Program-made: the position numbers and the translations under genes
The notes under the pieces: model-generated
Databases searched by the model: none
Told to the model about the DNA's origin: nothing
What the model saw: the letters and a program-made list of their open reading frames with translations, nothing else
Assembly: GCA_027019165.1 (NCBI GenBank)
Contig: JALUXC010000010.1
Span: 1 to 64,000, forward strand
Direction of reading: 5' to 3'
Source of the DNA: Pseudophaeobacter sp.
GTDB taxonomy: Bacteria > Pseudomonadota > Alphaproteobacteria > Rhodobacterales > Rhodobacteraceae
Length of the DNA: 64,000 bases
Shown here: positions 34,847 to 43,849 of the stretch, piece after piece
Layout of the letters: each line of letters begins with the position of its first letter
How positions within the stretch are numbered: the first letter of the stretch is position 1

Positions 34847-35345
34847 TCACACGGCAGCCATGCCGCAGGCGTGGTGCGATCCAGTGCAGGTCGCTGCGGC
34901 TGAAAGCGATACAGCCTTCGGTCGGATAGCCCGGTCTGCGCCATTGATGCAGGAAAATGGCAGATCCGCGCCCTTTGACCGCATTCGGCCAGTTCCAGTC
35001 GGTGATCAGCACCAGATCATAAAGCGGGTCGGCGCGGCGCAGGCGCTCGTGACTGTAGCCATGCGGTGTGCGGACCATCAGGTTGTAGTCAGGATCTTTT
35101 ACATCGTCTGACCATAGGTCGCTTGGTCCGATCGGCACCGCCCAATCCGCAGGTTTTGCGATGCGATCCGGGCGATAAAGCATCCCGACAATACCATGTA
35201 TGCCTGTGGGCGTCGCTCCGTCGCCTTCGCGTTTGTTCTGCGTCAGACCACCCTTGCCGATGGTGCAGGGCAGGGTACGCCCCATGAAGCGCACACCGCG
35301 CGGGGTCAGCACCAGATCAGAGGGAGAGGTCGCGCGCATCATCAC
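34830..35345 (-). CDS. L,D-transpeptidase (YkuD) family protein
   Basis: 171 residues. The YkuD catalytic region reads FLHQWRRPGYPTEGCIAFSR, with the nucleophilic Cys in TEGC and the upstream His. The start is MMMRATSPSDLVLTPRGVRF. No signal peptide is obvious, which is common in this short subfamily and leaves cell-wall crosslinking versus another acyl-transfer role open. The start overlaps the ribA stop by 4 bp, making a two-gene unit. Confidence 0.87.
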   Translation of the reverse strand: MMMRATSPSDLVLTPRGVRFMGRTLPCTIGKGGLTQNKREGDGATPTGIHGIVGMLYRPDRIAKPADWAVPIGPSDLWSDDVKDPDYNLMVRTPHGYSHERLRRADPLYDLVLITDWNWPNAVKGRGSAIFLHQWRRPGYPTEGCIAFSRSDLHWIAPRLRHGCRVIIPPV

Positions 35346-36430
35346 AGCATGTGCCCCGATTTGGCGGCCTTGGTTGCAAGGTAGGCGCGGTTGTGGGCGT
35401 TTTCGCCGACCTGCAATGGAACGCGCTCGGTGACAGCAACTCCGGTTTTCTCCATCATCGCGATCTTGCCGGGGTTGTTGGTCATCAGGCGTACAGAGTT
35501 GAAACCCAACTCCTGCAGGATGGCTGCACCGAGACGGAAATCGCGCTCGTCATCCTCGAACCCAAGGCGGTGGTTGGCCTCGACCGTGTCAAAGCCCTGA
35601 TCCTGCAGGCTGTAGGCACGCATCTTGTTGGCAAGGCCGATGCCGCGCCCTTCCTGGTTGAGGTACAAGAGCACGCCCGCGCCCTCAGCGCCCATCTGCG
35701 CCAGAGCGCCGCGCAATTGCGGGCCGCAATCGCATTTCAGCGAGCCAAGCACGTCTCCGGTGAAACAGGCCGAATGCAGCCGCGCGAGTACTGGCTTGCT
35801 GCGGTCGGGGCGGCCGATCTCGACCGCGTAGTGTTCCTCGCCGCCGTCCTCGGGGCGAAAGATATGCAGGCGCCCGGCCTCGGCGGCATCCATGGGCAGG
35901 CGCGCGGCGGCGACCGGGTGCAACGGAGAGCTTTGGCTCAGGAGCGGGTTTGCGGCGGCCTCGGCAATGCGCGTCAGCCCGAAGTCGCTGACGAAAGGCG
36001 CGCTCGATTCGATAGGGACCAAAAGCGCAGCGGGCAACAGGCGCGCCGATTTCACCAGCGCTATCGCCAGACGATGCAGGTCAGCAGGCCCCTCGCGCAG
36101 GCTGATCAGAGGCCCTTTCATCGGTGTGTTGAGATCATCTGCGGGATCAGCGAGGGCCTGAATCCAGCTCATTCTGGCCTCTGATGGAACCTCTATCCTG
36201 GCCAGATCCCCGTCATAGGCGCGCGCTTTCAGCGTTTCGGCGCGCCGCGCAGTCAGTGCCAGGGAGACGGGGCCAAGGGTGCGCAGGTCGGTCAGCCGTT
36301 CGGCGGTCAGGCTTTCGACAGCCAGCGCCAGTGCTGCCGTGCCGCTGCCCTCGAGCACCACGGGCAGCCCCATGCGCAAATCGACCCGTGCGCGGGCCAG
36401 AAGTTCGAGTGTGGTGGGCAGCAGGCTCAT
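35342..36430 (-). CDS. ribA: GTP cyclohydrolase II with degenerate N-terminal domain
   Basis: 362 residues. The C-terminal half (from about 165) is GTP cyclohydrolase II, the first step of riboflavin synthesis. The zinc site is C-x10-C-x-C in CFTGDVLGSLKCDCG, and NQEGRGIGLANKMRAY and the MTNNPGK motif are present. The first about 155 residues resemble a dihydroxybutanone-phosphate synthase domain in length and position, but lack its acidic active-site motifs, so the bifunctional RibBA reaction is not expected. A separate ribB should exist elsewhere. Confidence 0.9.
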   Translation of the reverse strand: MSLLPTTLELLARARVDLRMGLPVVLEGSGTAALALAVESLTAERLTDLRTLGPVSLALTARRAETLKARAYDGDLARIEVPSEARMSWIQALADPADDLNTPMKGPLISLREGPADLHRLAIALVKSARLLPAALLVPIESSAPFVSDFGLTRIAEAAANPLLSQSSPLHPVAAARLPMDAAEAGRLHIFRPEDGGEEHYAVEIGRPDRSKPVLARLHSACFTGDVLGSLKCDCGPQLRGALAQMGAEGAGVLLYLNQEGRGIGLANKMRAYSLQDQGFDTVEANHRLGFEDDERDFRLGAAILQELGFNSVRLMTNNPGKIAMMEKTGVAVTERVPLQVGENAHNRAYLATKAAKSGHML

Positions 36431-36601
36431 GCATCCATCCGGCGGCTTGTGACAGTATAACGGCCCTTTCCTAGGCCCAAATGCAACGGAAGTGAAACAA
36501 TTCCTGCGTCAGGGACACGAGGGCGTGAAACTTTTGAAGCATATCTTGTGGTTGTGCGATGGTGACCGCATCTGTTTGCCAACGAAAAGGAGGACAGTGC
36601 C

Positions 36602-37288
36602 GTGGCGCAATTGAAAAAGATACTGCTGGTGGACGACGACGACGATTTGCGCGAGGCGCTGAGCGAGCAGCTGATCATGACCGAGGACTTTGACGTCTTC
36701 GAAGCCGAGAACGGTCAGGCCGCGATGGAGCGCGCCAAGGAGGCCCTGTACGATCTGGTCATTCTCGACGTTGGCTTGCCCGATACCGATGGGCGCGAGT
36801 TGTGCCGCCTGATGCGCAAGCAGGGCGTCAAGGCTCCGATCCTGATGCTGACCGGCCATGACAGCGATGCGGACACTATCCTGGGACTTGATGCGGGCGC
36901 GAACGACTATGTGACCAAGCCCTTCAAGTTTCCCGTCTTGCTGGCCCGCATCCGTGCCCAGTTGCGCACCCATGAACAGTCAGAAGACGCGGTCTTTGGC
37001 CTTGGCCCCTATACCTTCAAACCGGCGATGAAGCTGCTCGAGACCGAGGACAACCGCAAGATCCGACTCACAGAGAAGGAAACCAATATCCTGAAGTTCC
37101 TGTATCGCTCCAACGACGGTGTCGTGGCGCGGGATGTGCTGCTGCACGAGGTCTGGGGTTATAACGCGGGCGTCACCACTCATACGCTGGAAACGCATAT
37201 CTACCGCCTGCGCCAGAAAATCGAGCCGGATCCTTCGAATGCCCGGATTCTGGTGACGGAATCGGGCGGCTATCGCCTGGCCACCTGA
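36602..37288 (+). CDS. OmpR-family response regulator, CenR-like
   Basis: 228 residues from a GTG at 36602 with AGGAGG upstream. The receiver domain (about 5-118) has acidic DDDDD at 11-15, phospho-acceptor Asp56 in VILDVGLP and Lys in TKPFKFP. The winged-helix DNA-binding domain follows, with YNAGVTTHTLETHIYRLRQKIE. Overall it resembles CenR, an essential cell-envelope regulator of alphaproteobacteria; that identity is inferred. No histidine kinase gene is adjacent. A terminator follows. Confidence 0.9.
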   Translation: MAQLKKILLVDDDDDLREALSEQLIMTEDFDVFEAENGQAAMERAKEALYDLVILDVGLPDTDGRELCRLMRKQGVKAPILMLTGHDSDADTILGLDAGANDYVTKPFKFPVLLARIRAQLRTHEQSEDAVFGLGPYTFKPAMKLLETEDNRKIRLTEKETNILKFLYRSNDGVVARDVLLHEVWGYNAGVTTHTLETHIYRLRQKIEPDPSNARILVTESGGYRLAT

Positions 37289-37430
37289 GGCCCGGGGAAG
37301 ACATCCTGACGCAGGGGAAACCCGTTGACCCAGATCAAAGAGAGATCTAGCAGTCACCTTTATCCTGTGATGGATCTAAACGAAATCCCGCGCATATCCG
37401 GGTCATGATATGCACCTCCCTGTTGGACTG

Positions 37431-37458
37431 GACCGGGCCCGGTGCCCGGTCTTTTTTT
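37431..37458 (+). terminator. Terminator of the response-regulator gene
   Basis: 8-bp stem GACCGGGC/GCCCGGTC with a 5-base loop, followed by seven T residues, in the gap before the oppositely oriented next gene. Confidence 0.9.
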
Positions 37459-37467
37459 GCCCTTTGT

Positions 37468-38040
37468 TCAGGGTGTCGCAGTCAGCTGAACGCGAAAGTT
37501 TTCGGCTCTGGCATTGATCGTTTCTGTCCAGATATCGGCCTTGATTGTCAAAGAGAGCCCGGCAACGTCTGGGTATGTTTGCGTCCAGGCTGAGGATTTT
37601 CCGTCATTCAATAGATTCAGTGTGCGCGGTTTGCCTTCGGCGTATTGATTGGTTTCGGTCAAGAGTGCCGTGTAGTGCGGCTGGGCTCCGTCGAAGTAGA
37701 CGAGATTGCCGATCACCAGGTAGGCATTCAACTCTGTATCGCCATCCCACAGCTGATAGATCACGGCTCCAAAGCTGCCATCCAGCCCTTTGGACTCCAT
37801 GCCCCAGACCCGTCCATGGCCCGGCTGCAAACCGTCTGTCGGTTCTTTGAAGTTGCCTTGCCAGCGATAGTTGCCGACGTGTTGAAGCGTATATTTGGTT
37901 TCATTCATCAGCTCGATCACCACAGCCGTGGAAGGCTGGTGAAAACCGTCCCAGACAAGCTTTCCCAAGGCGGCCATTTGATCGAGAGCTTTGTTGATGT
38001 CGCCACTCAATTCGATTTGCCAGTTGGATTCTTTGGACAT
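37468..38040 (-). CDS. Unknown protein, possibly actinoporin-like
   Basis: 190 residues from the ATG at 38040, preceded by GGAGA. No signal peptide. The N-terminus can form an amphipathic helix (INKALDQMAALGKLVWDGF), followed by strand-rich sequence: AVVIELMNETKYTL, GLQPGHGRVWGMESKG and GAVIYQLWDGDTELNAYL. The order 'N-terminal amphipathic helix, then a beta sandwich with an xG-AV-YxxxDG segment' resembles sea-anemone actinoporins and their bacterial and fungal relatives. This is a visual resemblance and could be wrong. GC is near 51%, lower than the flanks, suggesting acquisition. Confidence 0.55.
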   Translation of the reverse strand: MSKESNWQIELSGDINKALDQMAALGKLVWDGFHQPSTAVVIELMNETKYTLQHVGNYRWQGNFKEPTDGLQPGHGRVWGMESKGLDGSFGAVIYQLWDGDTELNAYLVIGNLVYFDGAQPHYTALLTETNQYAEGKPRTLNLLNDGKSSAWTQTYPDVAGLSLTIKADIWTETINARAENFRVQLTATP

Positions 38041-38203
38041 GGATGTCTCCTGCACTTTTAGAGTGAATTTCCGAAAATGAATCGTGCATAAGTTTAGCTG
38101 TGCGCTGGGGGCCCGGGTCAACACTTCTCTTTGTGTTTGCCAGACTTCTCGTCGGATCGGGCCTGTGGTACCGAAGGCCCATCCTTGAACCCGGAGACCG
38201 CGC

Positions 38204-38992
38204 ATGCCCTTTACCCTTGCCACCTGGAACATCAATTCTGTCCGCCTGCGCGAGCCAATCGTGCTCAAACTATTGCAGGAAGAGGCGCCGGATGTGCTGT
38301 GCCTGCAGGAGTGCAAAAGCCCGGTTGAGAAGATCCCGATGGAAGGCTTTGCGGCTCTTGGCTACACCCACATGATCGCGCGTGGCCAGAAGGGGTATAA
38401 CGGCGTTGCGATCCTCTCGCGCCAGCCCATCAAAGAGGTTGGAAGCGAGGATTTCGCGGACCTTGGCCATGCCCGTCATATTGCAGGCCAGCTGGAGAAT
38501 GGTGTCACCATCCACAATTTCTATGTGCCCGCGGGCGGCGACAAGCCAGACCGAGAGATCAACGAGAAATTCGGTCAGAAGCTCGACTACCTCACCGGCA
38601 TGCGGGACTGGTTCCATGATGAAAAGCCGCAGAAATCCATTCTGGTGGGGGATCTCAACATAGCACCGCGCGAAGATGATGTCTGGGATCACAAGAAGCT
38701 GTTGAAGATCGTCAGCCATACGCCGATCGAGGTAGAGCATCTGGCAGAGACGCAGGACGCAGGCGGCTGGGTCGATATCACCCGGCAGGATATTCCCGAG
38801 GGGCTGCTATTCAGCTGGTGGTCCTACCGCGCCCGCGACTGGGATGCGGCGGATAAGGGTCGGCGCCTTGATCACATCTGGGCGACGGGCGATATCTCGA
38901 ACGCGGGGCATTCCAGCCGCATTCTGCGCGATGCCCGCGGTTGGGACAAACCCAGCGACCATGCGCCGGTCCTTGCAACCTTCGACCTTTAG
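38204..38992 (+). CDS. xthA: Exodeoxyribonuclease III
   Basis: 262 residues from the ATG at 38204, with GGAG seven bases upstream. It is an AP endonuclease and 3'-5' exonuclease for base-excision repair. Metal and catalytic motifs of the endonuclease/exonuclease/phosphatase fold are present: TWNINSVR, LQECK, a Tyr in NFYVPAGGD, GDLNIAP, RLDHIW and PSDHAPV at the end. It is divergent from the preceding unknown gene and ends in the paired dispersed repeats. Confidence 0.95.
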   Translation: MPFTLATWNINSVRLREPIVLKLLQEEAPDVLCLQECKSPVEKIPMEGFAALGYTHMIARGQKGYNGVAILSRQPIKEVGSEDFADLGHARHIAGQLENGVTIHNFYVPAGGDKPDREINEKFGQKLDYLTGMRDWFHDEKPQKSILVGDLNIAPREDDVWDHKKLLKIVSHTPIEVEHLAETQDAGGWVDITRQDIPEGLLFSWWSYRARDWDAADKGRRLDHIWATGDISNAGHSSRILRDARGWDKPSDHAPVLATFDL

Positions 38993-39006
38993 TCCCAAGG
39001 GCAGGG

Positions 39007-39088
39007 GTGCTCCCGCCTGTTTTGAAGCAATCACAGATTGCCCCGCCACAGTTGGGCCGGGCGCCGTGCTGGCGCACGGCGCGGCGCT
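39007..39088 (+). repeat. Dispersed structured repeat, copy 3a
   Basis: Just after xthA. GCTCCCGCC box at 39009, weak hairpin GCAATC/GATTGC (39027-39041), GTTGGGCCGG core, and terminal hairpin CGCCGTGC/GCACGGCG (39062-39081). Confidence 0.85.
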
Positions 39089-39116
39089 TTATTCAGTCGA
39101 CAGATGCTTGGTGCAA

Positions 39117-39196
39117 CCGCAGCGCGGTAACGCGCTGCCTGGCCCAAGGCCGCATAAAGACGCCCCATAGGGCGTCTGGGGGCGCGGGAGAGCCTG
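39117..39196 (-). repeat. Dispersed structured repeat, copy 3b, inverted
   Basis: Same family in reverse orientation, 28 bp from copy 3a. Read leftward: GGCTCTCCCGCG box, hairpin AGACGCCC/GGGCGTCT (39158-39177), TTGGGCC core, and terminal hairpin GCAGCGCG/CGCGCTGC (39119-39138). It is followed directly by the end of the DUF6653 gene. Confidence 0.8.
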
Positions 39197-39200
39197 CCCC

Positions 39201-39722
39201 TCAGTAAAGCCAGTCGGCGTAATCCGGGTTCTTTGATCTCATGTCCTGGTAGAGCCAGACCATGCGGTCAAAGAACCAGAGTTTGCCGCCGATCATCAGG
39301 CTGAGACCGAAGAGGGTCATTCCGACGTCCGCCTGCCAGATCCCAAAAACCCACGGCAGGATTCCAAGGCCTGAGATAAGGGTCAGGATCTTGGCCCCGC
39401 GGGTGTGATGCTCCGGTATCGGCACCTTTGCGCGGTTGAGAAAGACTCTTTCCCCGAATGTTCCGCGTGCAGCCCAGTTGTTTGTCGTGGTTGGAGTCCC
39501 AAAGGCACGTGGGTTCCACCACGTCCATAAAACGACCAAAGCAACCGGTGCCAAGGCGCCCCACCCCAGCCAGAGGTGCGACCAGATCGCCAGCGTCATC
39601 AGCGGCAGGATCGACATCCGGCTGTAAACGCTCCAAGGGTTCGCGTGGCGGGCCCAGGCTGCGTCATCCATGGCCATCATCCGCTCGGACAAGGCGAAAA
39701 AATCGATACGCGGAAACGGCAC
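39201..39722 (-). CDS. DUF6653 family membrane protein
   Basis: 173 residues from a GTG at 39722 preceded by AGGAG. Three to four hydrophobic segments are visible (around 38-55, 58-70, 112-130 and 133-150). Conserved-looking features are HANPWSVYSR, WNPRAFGTP and GERVFLNRAK, matching the DUF6653 group; function unknown. It lies between xthA (convergent) and the CnoX gene (divergent) and is probably a single-gene unit. Confidence 0.72.
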   Translation of the reverse strand: MPFPRIDFFALSERMMAMDDAAWARHANPWSVYSRMSILPLMTLAIWSHLWLGWGALAPVALVVLWTWWNPRAFGTPTTTNNWAARGTFGERVFLNRAKVPIPEHHTRGAKILTLISGLGILPWVFGIWQADVGMTLFGLSLMIGGKLWFFDRMVWLYQDMRSKNPDYADWLY

Positions 39723-39797
39723 CTTTGAAACTCCTCTCTTGGTTTCTTGGCCTCAGGATTCCATATAAGGGGCAAGTTCCAAACGGAGAACAAGAGT

Positions 39798-40733
39798 ATG
39801 ATGGATATTCTCGGTGGTGCGGGCACAGCTGCGCCCGCAGGTGATCTGATCAAAGACGTCACGGAAGCGACCTTTATGCAGGATGTGGTCGAAGCCTCGA
39901 TGCAGGCGCCGGTGATCGTCGATTTCTGGGCGCCCTGGTGCGGCCCCTGCAAGACGCTGGGTCCGGCCCTGGAAGCCGCAGTCACACGTGCCAAGGGCGC
40001 GGTGACCATGGCCAAGATAGACGTGGACCAGAACCAGCGGCTGGCGCAGGCGCTCGCGCAACAGGGCCTTCCGCTGCAATCCATCCCGACCGTTGTGGCC
40101 TTTGTACAGGGCCGTCCCATCGACATGTTCCAGGGCGCCCTGCCCCCAAGCGAGATTGACGCCTTCCTGAAAAAGGTGATCGAGGCCGCGGGCGGTGAGG
40201 CAGACGGAGGTCTTGGTGCAGCCCTTGAGGCCGCCGAAGAGATGCTGGCTGAGGGTGCCGTCGCAGATGCGGCCCAGACCTTTGCCGCGGTTTTGGGCGA
40301 GGACGACAAGAATGCCGCCGCCTATGGCGGTCTCGCCCGCGCCCATATTGCACTGGAGGATCTTGATCAGGCCGAGGCCATCCTGAACGGAGCGCCTGCG
40401 GAAATCTCGGATGCGGCCGAAATCGAAGCTGCACGGGCCCAGATCGAACTGGCCCGACAGGCGCAAAACGCAGGCCCGGTGGCTGAGTTGCGCGCCAAGG
40501 TGGACGCGGATCCCGCCGATCATGCGGCACGTTTTGACCTGGCCCAGGCTTTGCATGCTGCGGGGGATGCCGAAGGCGCGGTTGCAGAGCTTTTGGAGCT
40601 GTTCAAACGCGACCGCGAGTGGAACGATGGTGCTGCCAAAACCCAGCTCTTCACAATTTTTGACGCGTTGCAGCCCAATGACCCGGTCGTTCTGAACGGC
40701 CGTCGCAAATTGAGCTCCATGATATTTGCCTGA
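39798..40733 (+). CDS. cnoX: Thioredoxin-TPR co-chaperone of the CnoX/YbbN family
   Basis: 311 residues from the ATG at 39798. The N-terminal thioredoxin domain (about 20-130) has an intact WCGPCK site (C48, C51), and the C-terminal half is TPR-like helices. CnoX protects proteins from oxidative aggregation and hands them to GroEL or DnaK; the alphaproteobacterial member keeps an active CxxC and may also act as a reductase. It is followed after 27 bp by the Lon-domain gene, giving the usual order in this group. Confidence 0.9.
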   Translation: MMDILGGAGTAAPAGDLIKDVTEATFMQDVVEASMQAPVIVDFWAPWCGPCKTLGPALEAAVTRAKGAVTMAKIDVDQNQRLAQALAQQGLPLQSIPTVVAFVQGRPIDMFQGALPPSEIDAFLKKVIEAAGGEADGGLGAALEAAEEMLAEGAVADAAQTFAAVLGEDDKNAAAYGGLARAHIALEDLDQAEAILNGAPAEISDAAEIEAARAQIELARQAQNAGPVAELRAKVDADPADHAARFDLAQALHAAGDAEGAVAELLELFKRDREWNDGAAKTQLFTIFDALQPNDPVVLNGRRKLSSMIFA

Positions 40734-40760
40734 AGCGGCAGGCGCGCTACACTTCGACTT

Positions 40761-41405
40761 ATGTTGAAACCAGCGGACCTGCCGGGCGCCTTGCCCGTTT
40801 TTCCACTGCCCGGGGCGCTTTTGCTGCCTCGGTCAAAATTGCCGCTGCATATCTTTGAGCCGCGTTATCTGCAGATGCTGGAAGATGCCCTCAAGACGCG
40901 CGAACGGCTTATCGGTATGGTGCAACCCTGCCCCAGCCGGGACGGCGGCGCCAACGGGTTGCATGCCATCGGATGTGCGGGGCGTGTCACTCAGTTCTCC
41001 GAAACCGAAGACGGCCGGTACCTGATCACCCTGTCGGGAATCTCCCGGTTTCGGATCAACAGCGAAATCACCGGCTTTACGCCCTATCGCAAATGTGAGG
41101 TGGATTGGGCAGGTTTTGAGATGGACCTTGGCCGGGCCGAACCCGACTGCGGGTTTGAACGGGCTGCGCTTCTTGAACTCCTGTCACGCTATTTCGCGGC
41201 GCGGAACCTGTCGACTGACTGGGATGCGCTTGAGGGTGCTGATGATGAGTTGCTGATCAACTCGCTCTCGATGCTTCTTGATTTCGAACCCGAAGACAAA
41301 CAGGCCTTGCTCGAAGCGCCCTCTCTTGCCACAAGGCGGGAAACCCTTGTCACACTGATCGAATTCGCTTTGCGCAGCGGTTCGAATGAGGATCCCCTGC
41401 AATGA
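40761..41405 (+). CDS. Lon substrate-binding-domain protein
   Basis: 214 residues, comprising only the N-terminal substrate-binding (PUA-like) domain of Lon protease. The sequence has [36 protein letters not shown] and [27 protein letters not shown]. There is no ATPase or protease part, so it is not Lon itself; its role is unknown, perhaps substrate recognition. Its stop overlaps the Trm112-like gene by 4 bp. Confidence 0.92.
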   Translation: MLKPADLPGALPVFPLPGALLLPRSKLPLHIFEPRYLQMLEDALKTRERLIGMVQPCPSRDGGANGLHAIGCAGRVTQFSETEDGRYLITLSGISRFRINSEITGFTPYRKCEVDWAGFEMDLGRAEPDCGFERAALLELLSRYFAARNLSTDWDALEGADDELLINSLSMLLDFEPEDKQALLEAPSLATRRETLVTLIEFALRSGSNEDPLQ

Positions 41406-41596
41406 GCGACGAACAGCCCCAGCCCCCCGCCTTTGACCGCCGCATGCTGGAGGCGCTGGTCTGTCCGCTCACCAATGCGGTTCTGGAATATGACGCCGAG
41501 GCGCAGGAGCTGATCTCGAAACCGGCCAATCTGGCCTTTCCGATCCGGGGGGGCATCCCGGTGATGCTGGTGGACGAGGCCCGCCCGCTGGAGTGA
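41402..41596 (+). CDS. Trm112-like/YcaR-type small protein
   Basis: 64 residues. The pattern [16 protein letters not shown]-like at the start ([10 protein letters not shown]), [21 protein letters not shown] and a C-terminal acidic end matches bacterial Trm112 proteins. Only one Cys is present, so the zinc site of eukaryotic Trm112 is absent, as in YcaR. Trm112 homologues activate methyltransferases; the partner here is unknown. It is translationally coupled at both ends. Confidence 0.9.
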   Translation: MSDEQPQPPAFDRRMLEALVCPLTNAVLEYDAEAQELISKPANLAFPIRGGIPVMLVDEARPLE

Positions 41597-42372
41597 GGTC
41601 GTTCTTGATTGCAGCAAGCCGGTTGCAAAGGGACTTTCTGTCCATGCGCGCTGCAGGTGCCATCCTCTTTGCGATCGGGTTTTTGCAACCCTTCTATGGC
41701 TGGTCGCCTATCGGAGCGTTTTCTATTCTCTCCCTGATGGTGTGGGCTCTTCCTTTGGTTCCGCTGATTGTGATTATCGCAGGGCGTTTGCGATCAGCCC
41801 CGGTGTGTCCGGTGTTGGCACAGTCAGCATCGATTGCTGTGCTGCTGTCCGGAGTGCTGTTGACGCTGATCGTCTCGGCACTCGTCTCGCCAAGATCCGG
41901 CTTTATGGTGATGGTCCATGGCGGCATGCTGTCACTGGGCGTGGCGGCGAGCCTGCTGTTCTTGGGGGGCAACCGTCTGGGGGCGGGGGCCGCACGAGCT
42001 GCCATGTTGGGAATGGCCCTCGCGACAGGTGCTGCACTCTGGTCGATCCTGTCGGCTGTCATGGTGATTGGTCACGCGGGCAGACTCGCCGGGGGTGCGC
42101 CTTTTTGCATTGCACATCACGGTCCTTCGGCGCAGGTGCGGTCGATCTGGGATCTGCGCGGGTTTTCTTTTTACACAATCGATTCAGGGTACAAATCAAA
42201 CTCTGGCTGGTACTTTCATGGGGTCATGATCGTCGAAAAGGACGAGGGGCGTCAGTATCTCAACTGGTCGCCACGACGCATGCGGTTTGAGAGGATCGAA
42301 CACCCCGGGCGGTTCATCGCGCCTTTGCGGGATCTGTGCGAGCCGTCCTTGGAATTCTGGTCCGAAGTGTAA
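41593..42372 (+). CDS. Unknown multi-pass membrane protein
   Basis: 259 residues if the GTG at 41593 (overlapping the Trm112 stop) is used; an ATG at 41644 would give 242. About five hydrophobic segments occupy residues 17-165. A soluble tail follows, with two Cys (CIAHHG and LCEPS), Trp/Tyr-rich sequence and [19 protein letters not shown] do not recognise the family. The tail may be periplasmic or extracellular. It is the last gene of the CnoX-Lon-Trm112 run. Confidence 0.72.
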   Translation: MRSFLIAASRLQRDFLSMRAAGAILFAIGFLQPFYGWSPIGAFSILSLMVWALPLVPLIVIIAGRLRSAPVCPVLAQSASIAVLLSGVLLTLIVSALVSPRSGFMVMVHGGMLSLGVAASLLFLGGNRLGAGAARAAMLGMALATGAALWSILSAVMVIGHAGRLAGGAPFCIAHHGPSAQVRSIWDLRGFSFYTIDSGYKSNSGWYFHGVMIVEKDEGRQYLNWSPRRMRFERIEHPGRFIAPLRDLCEPSLEFWSEV

Positions 42373-42381
42373 CGAGAGCGG

Positions 42382-42468
42382 AGGGCTCCCGCGTCCCGCC
42401 TGTCCTTTGGCTGCGCCAAAGCAAAGGCGGGGACTTGGGCCCGGCGCCGCGCTAGTGCGCGGCGTAGT
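42382..42468 (+). repeat. Dispersed structured repeat, copy 4
   Basis: Between the membrane protein and the convergent UbiH-type gene. GGGCTCCCGCG box, hairpin CTTTGGC/GCCAAAG (42405-42421) inside an outer GTCCCGCC/GGCGGGGAC pairing, CTTGGGCCCGG core, and terminal hairpin CGCCGCGC/GCGCGGCG (42445-42464). Confidence 0.88.
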
Positions 42469-42478
42469 TCCGCTCTGA

Positions 42479-43705
42479 TCAGATGGGCTTGCCTTGCAGC
42501 AAGCGTGGCAAATCCCCAGTCAGACCGGCGGCCTCGCGCATAAAGCCGCGGCGAAGGCCGGGCAGGGCGCCTGCCAGCCCCATGCCGATGTCGCGGCCCA
42601 GCCGCAAAAGCGGGTTGTCGTTGGAAAACAGCTTGTTGAAAACATCGGTTGCCATCGCGAGCGTCGCGGTGTCGAAACGGCGCCATTGCTGGTAGCGTTC
42701 CAGCACGAGGGAAGAACCGATGTCCTCGCCCCGCCGCGTGGCTTCGGTCAGCACTTCGGCCAATGCCCCCACATCGCGCAGGCCGGCGTTGAGGCCCTGA
42801 CCCGCGATCGGGTGCATCCCGTGGGCGGCGTCTCCGACCAGCGCGAGGCGATCCGCGATGAAACTGTTGGCGACCGTAAGGTTCAGCGGATAGGTGAAGC
42901 GTTTGCCTGCGAGCGAGATCTCCCCCAGGAAATCCCCAAAGCGGGGTTTCAGCGCGGCCATGTAACCGGCATCATCCAGCGCATGGATGGCAGCGGCGGT
43001 CTCGGTCTTTTCGCTCCAGACGATGGAGGAGCGGTTGCCGGGCAGGGGCAGGATGGCCAGCGGTCCAGATGGCATAAAGAACTGATGCGCGATGCCGCCA
43101 TGGGGTTTTTCATGGTCGATGGCGCAGACGAGCGCGGTCTGGCCGTAGTCCCAGCCGCTGCGCTTGATCCCGGCGCGCATGGCGGTGCCGCTCTTGCGTC
43201 CGTCCGAGCCGACCAGCAGCCTGCCGCGCAGTTCAGAGCCGTCATCCAGGGTCACAGTGACGCCGGTCTGATCGGGGTCCTGCGCCACCACGCGGTGCCC
43301 ATTCACCGTGGTGATCAGGGGCTCGTCCTCCATTGCCTCAAGGAAGGCGCGGCGCAAAAATCGGTCTTCGACCATATAGCCCATGGGGCCTTCTTCGATC
43401 TCGGTATGGTCAAAGTGGATGAAAAACGGCGCAGGCCCTTCGCCCGCGTGTCCGTCCGAGGCTTTGATCTCTAGCATGGGCTGGGCCTGTTCCGCCACAT
43501 GCGACCAGACGCCGATCCGGTCCAGCAGGCGTTTGGAGGCCAGTGCCAGGGCATAGCCGCGCCCGTCGAAGCCGTCGTCCTGAAGGGCGATCTCGGGCAG
43601 AGCATCGATCACGGTGACGCTGTGGCCGGTCTGGGCGAGCGCAAGGGCCAGGGCGGGGCCGTTCAATCCGCCGCCAACGATCAGGATATCGGAGCTGTTT
43701 TTCAT
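42479..43705 (-). CDS. UbiH/COQ6-family FAD monooxygenase
   Basis: 408 residues from the ATG at 43705 (MKNSSDILIVGGG); a longer frame has no ribosome site. FAD binding is shown by IVGGGLNGPALALALAQTG, the DG motif in VGSDGRKSG and GDAAHGMHPIAGQGLNAGLRD. These enzymes hydroxylate the ring in ubiquinone synthesis at C-1, C-5 or C-6; which step is catalysed cannot be told from sequence. It is divergent from the amidase gene. Confidence 0.9.
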   Translation of the reverse strand: MKNSSDILIVGGGLNGPALALALAQTGHSVTVIDALPEIALQDDGFDGRGYALALASKRLLDRIGVWSHVAEQAQPMLEIKASDGHAGEGPAPFFIHFDHTEIEEGPMGYMVEDRFLRRAFLEAMEDEPLITTVNGHRVVAQDPDQTGVTVTLDDGSELRGRLLVGSDGRKSGTAMRAGIKRSGWDYGQTALVCAIDHEKPHGGIAHQFFMPSGPLAILPLPGNRSSIVWSEKTETAAAIHALDDAGYMAALKPRFGDFLGEISLAGKRFTYPLNLTVANSFIADRLALVGDAAHGMHPIAGQGLNAGLRDVGALAEVLTEATRRGEDIGSSLVLERYQQWRRFDTATLAMATDVFNKLFSNDNPLLRLGRDIGMGLAGALPGLRRGFMREAAGLTGDLPRLLQGKPI

Positions 43706-43849
43706 GAGGTGCAATATGCGCCTTGTGCGGGGATTGTCCAACCGATTGTCTCTATAGCGCCTGTGCGGGATTGTCCCACCGCCAAGCTGCCGTTACCGTC
43801 GCGCCCAAAGGCACAAGGCGTGCAGGATGCACCAAGGGAGAGACGACGA

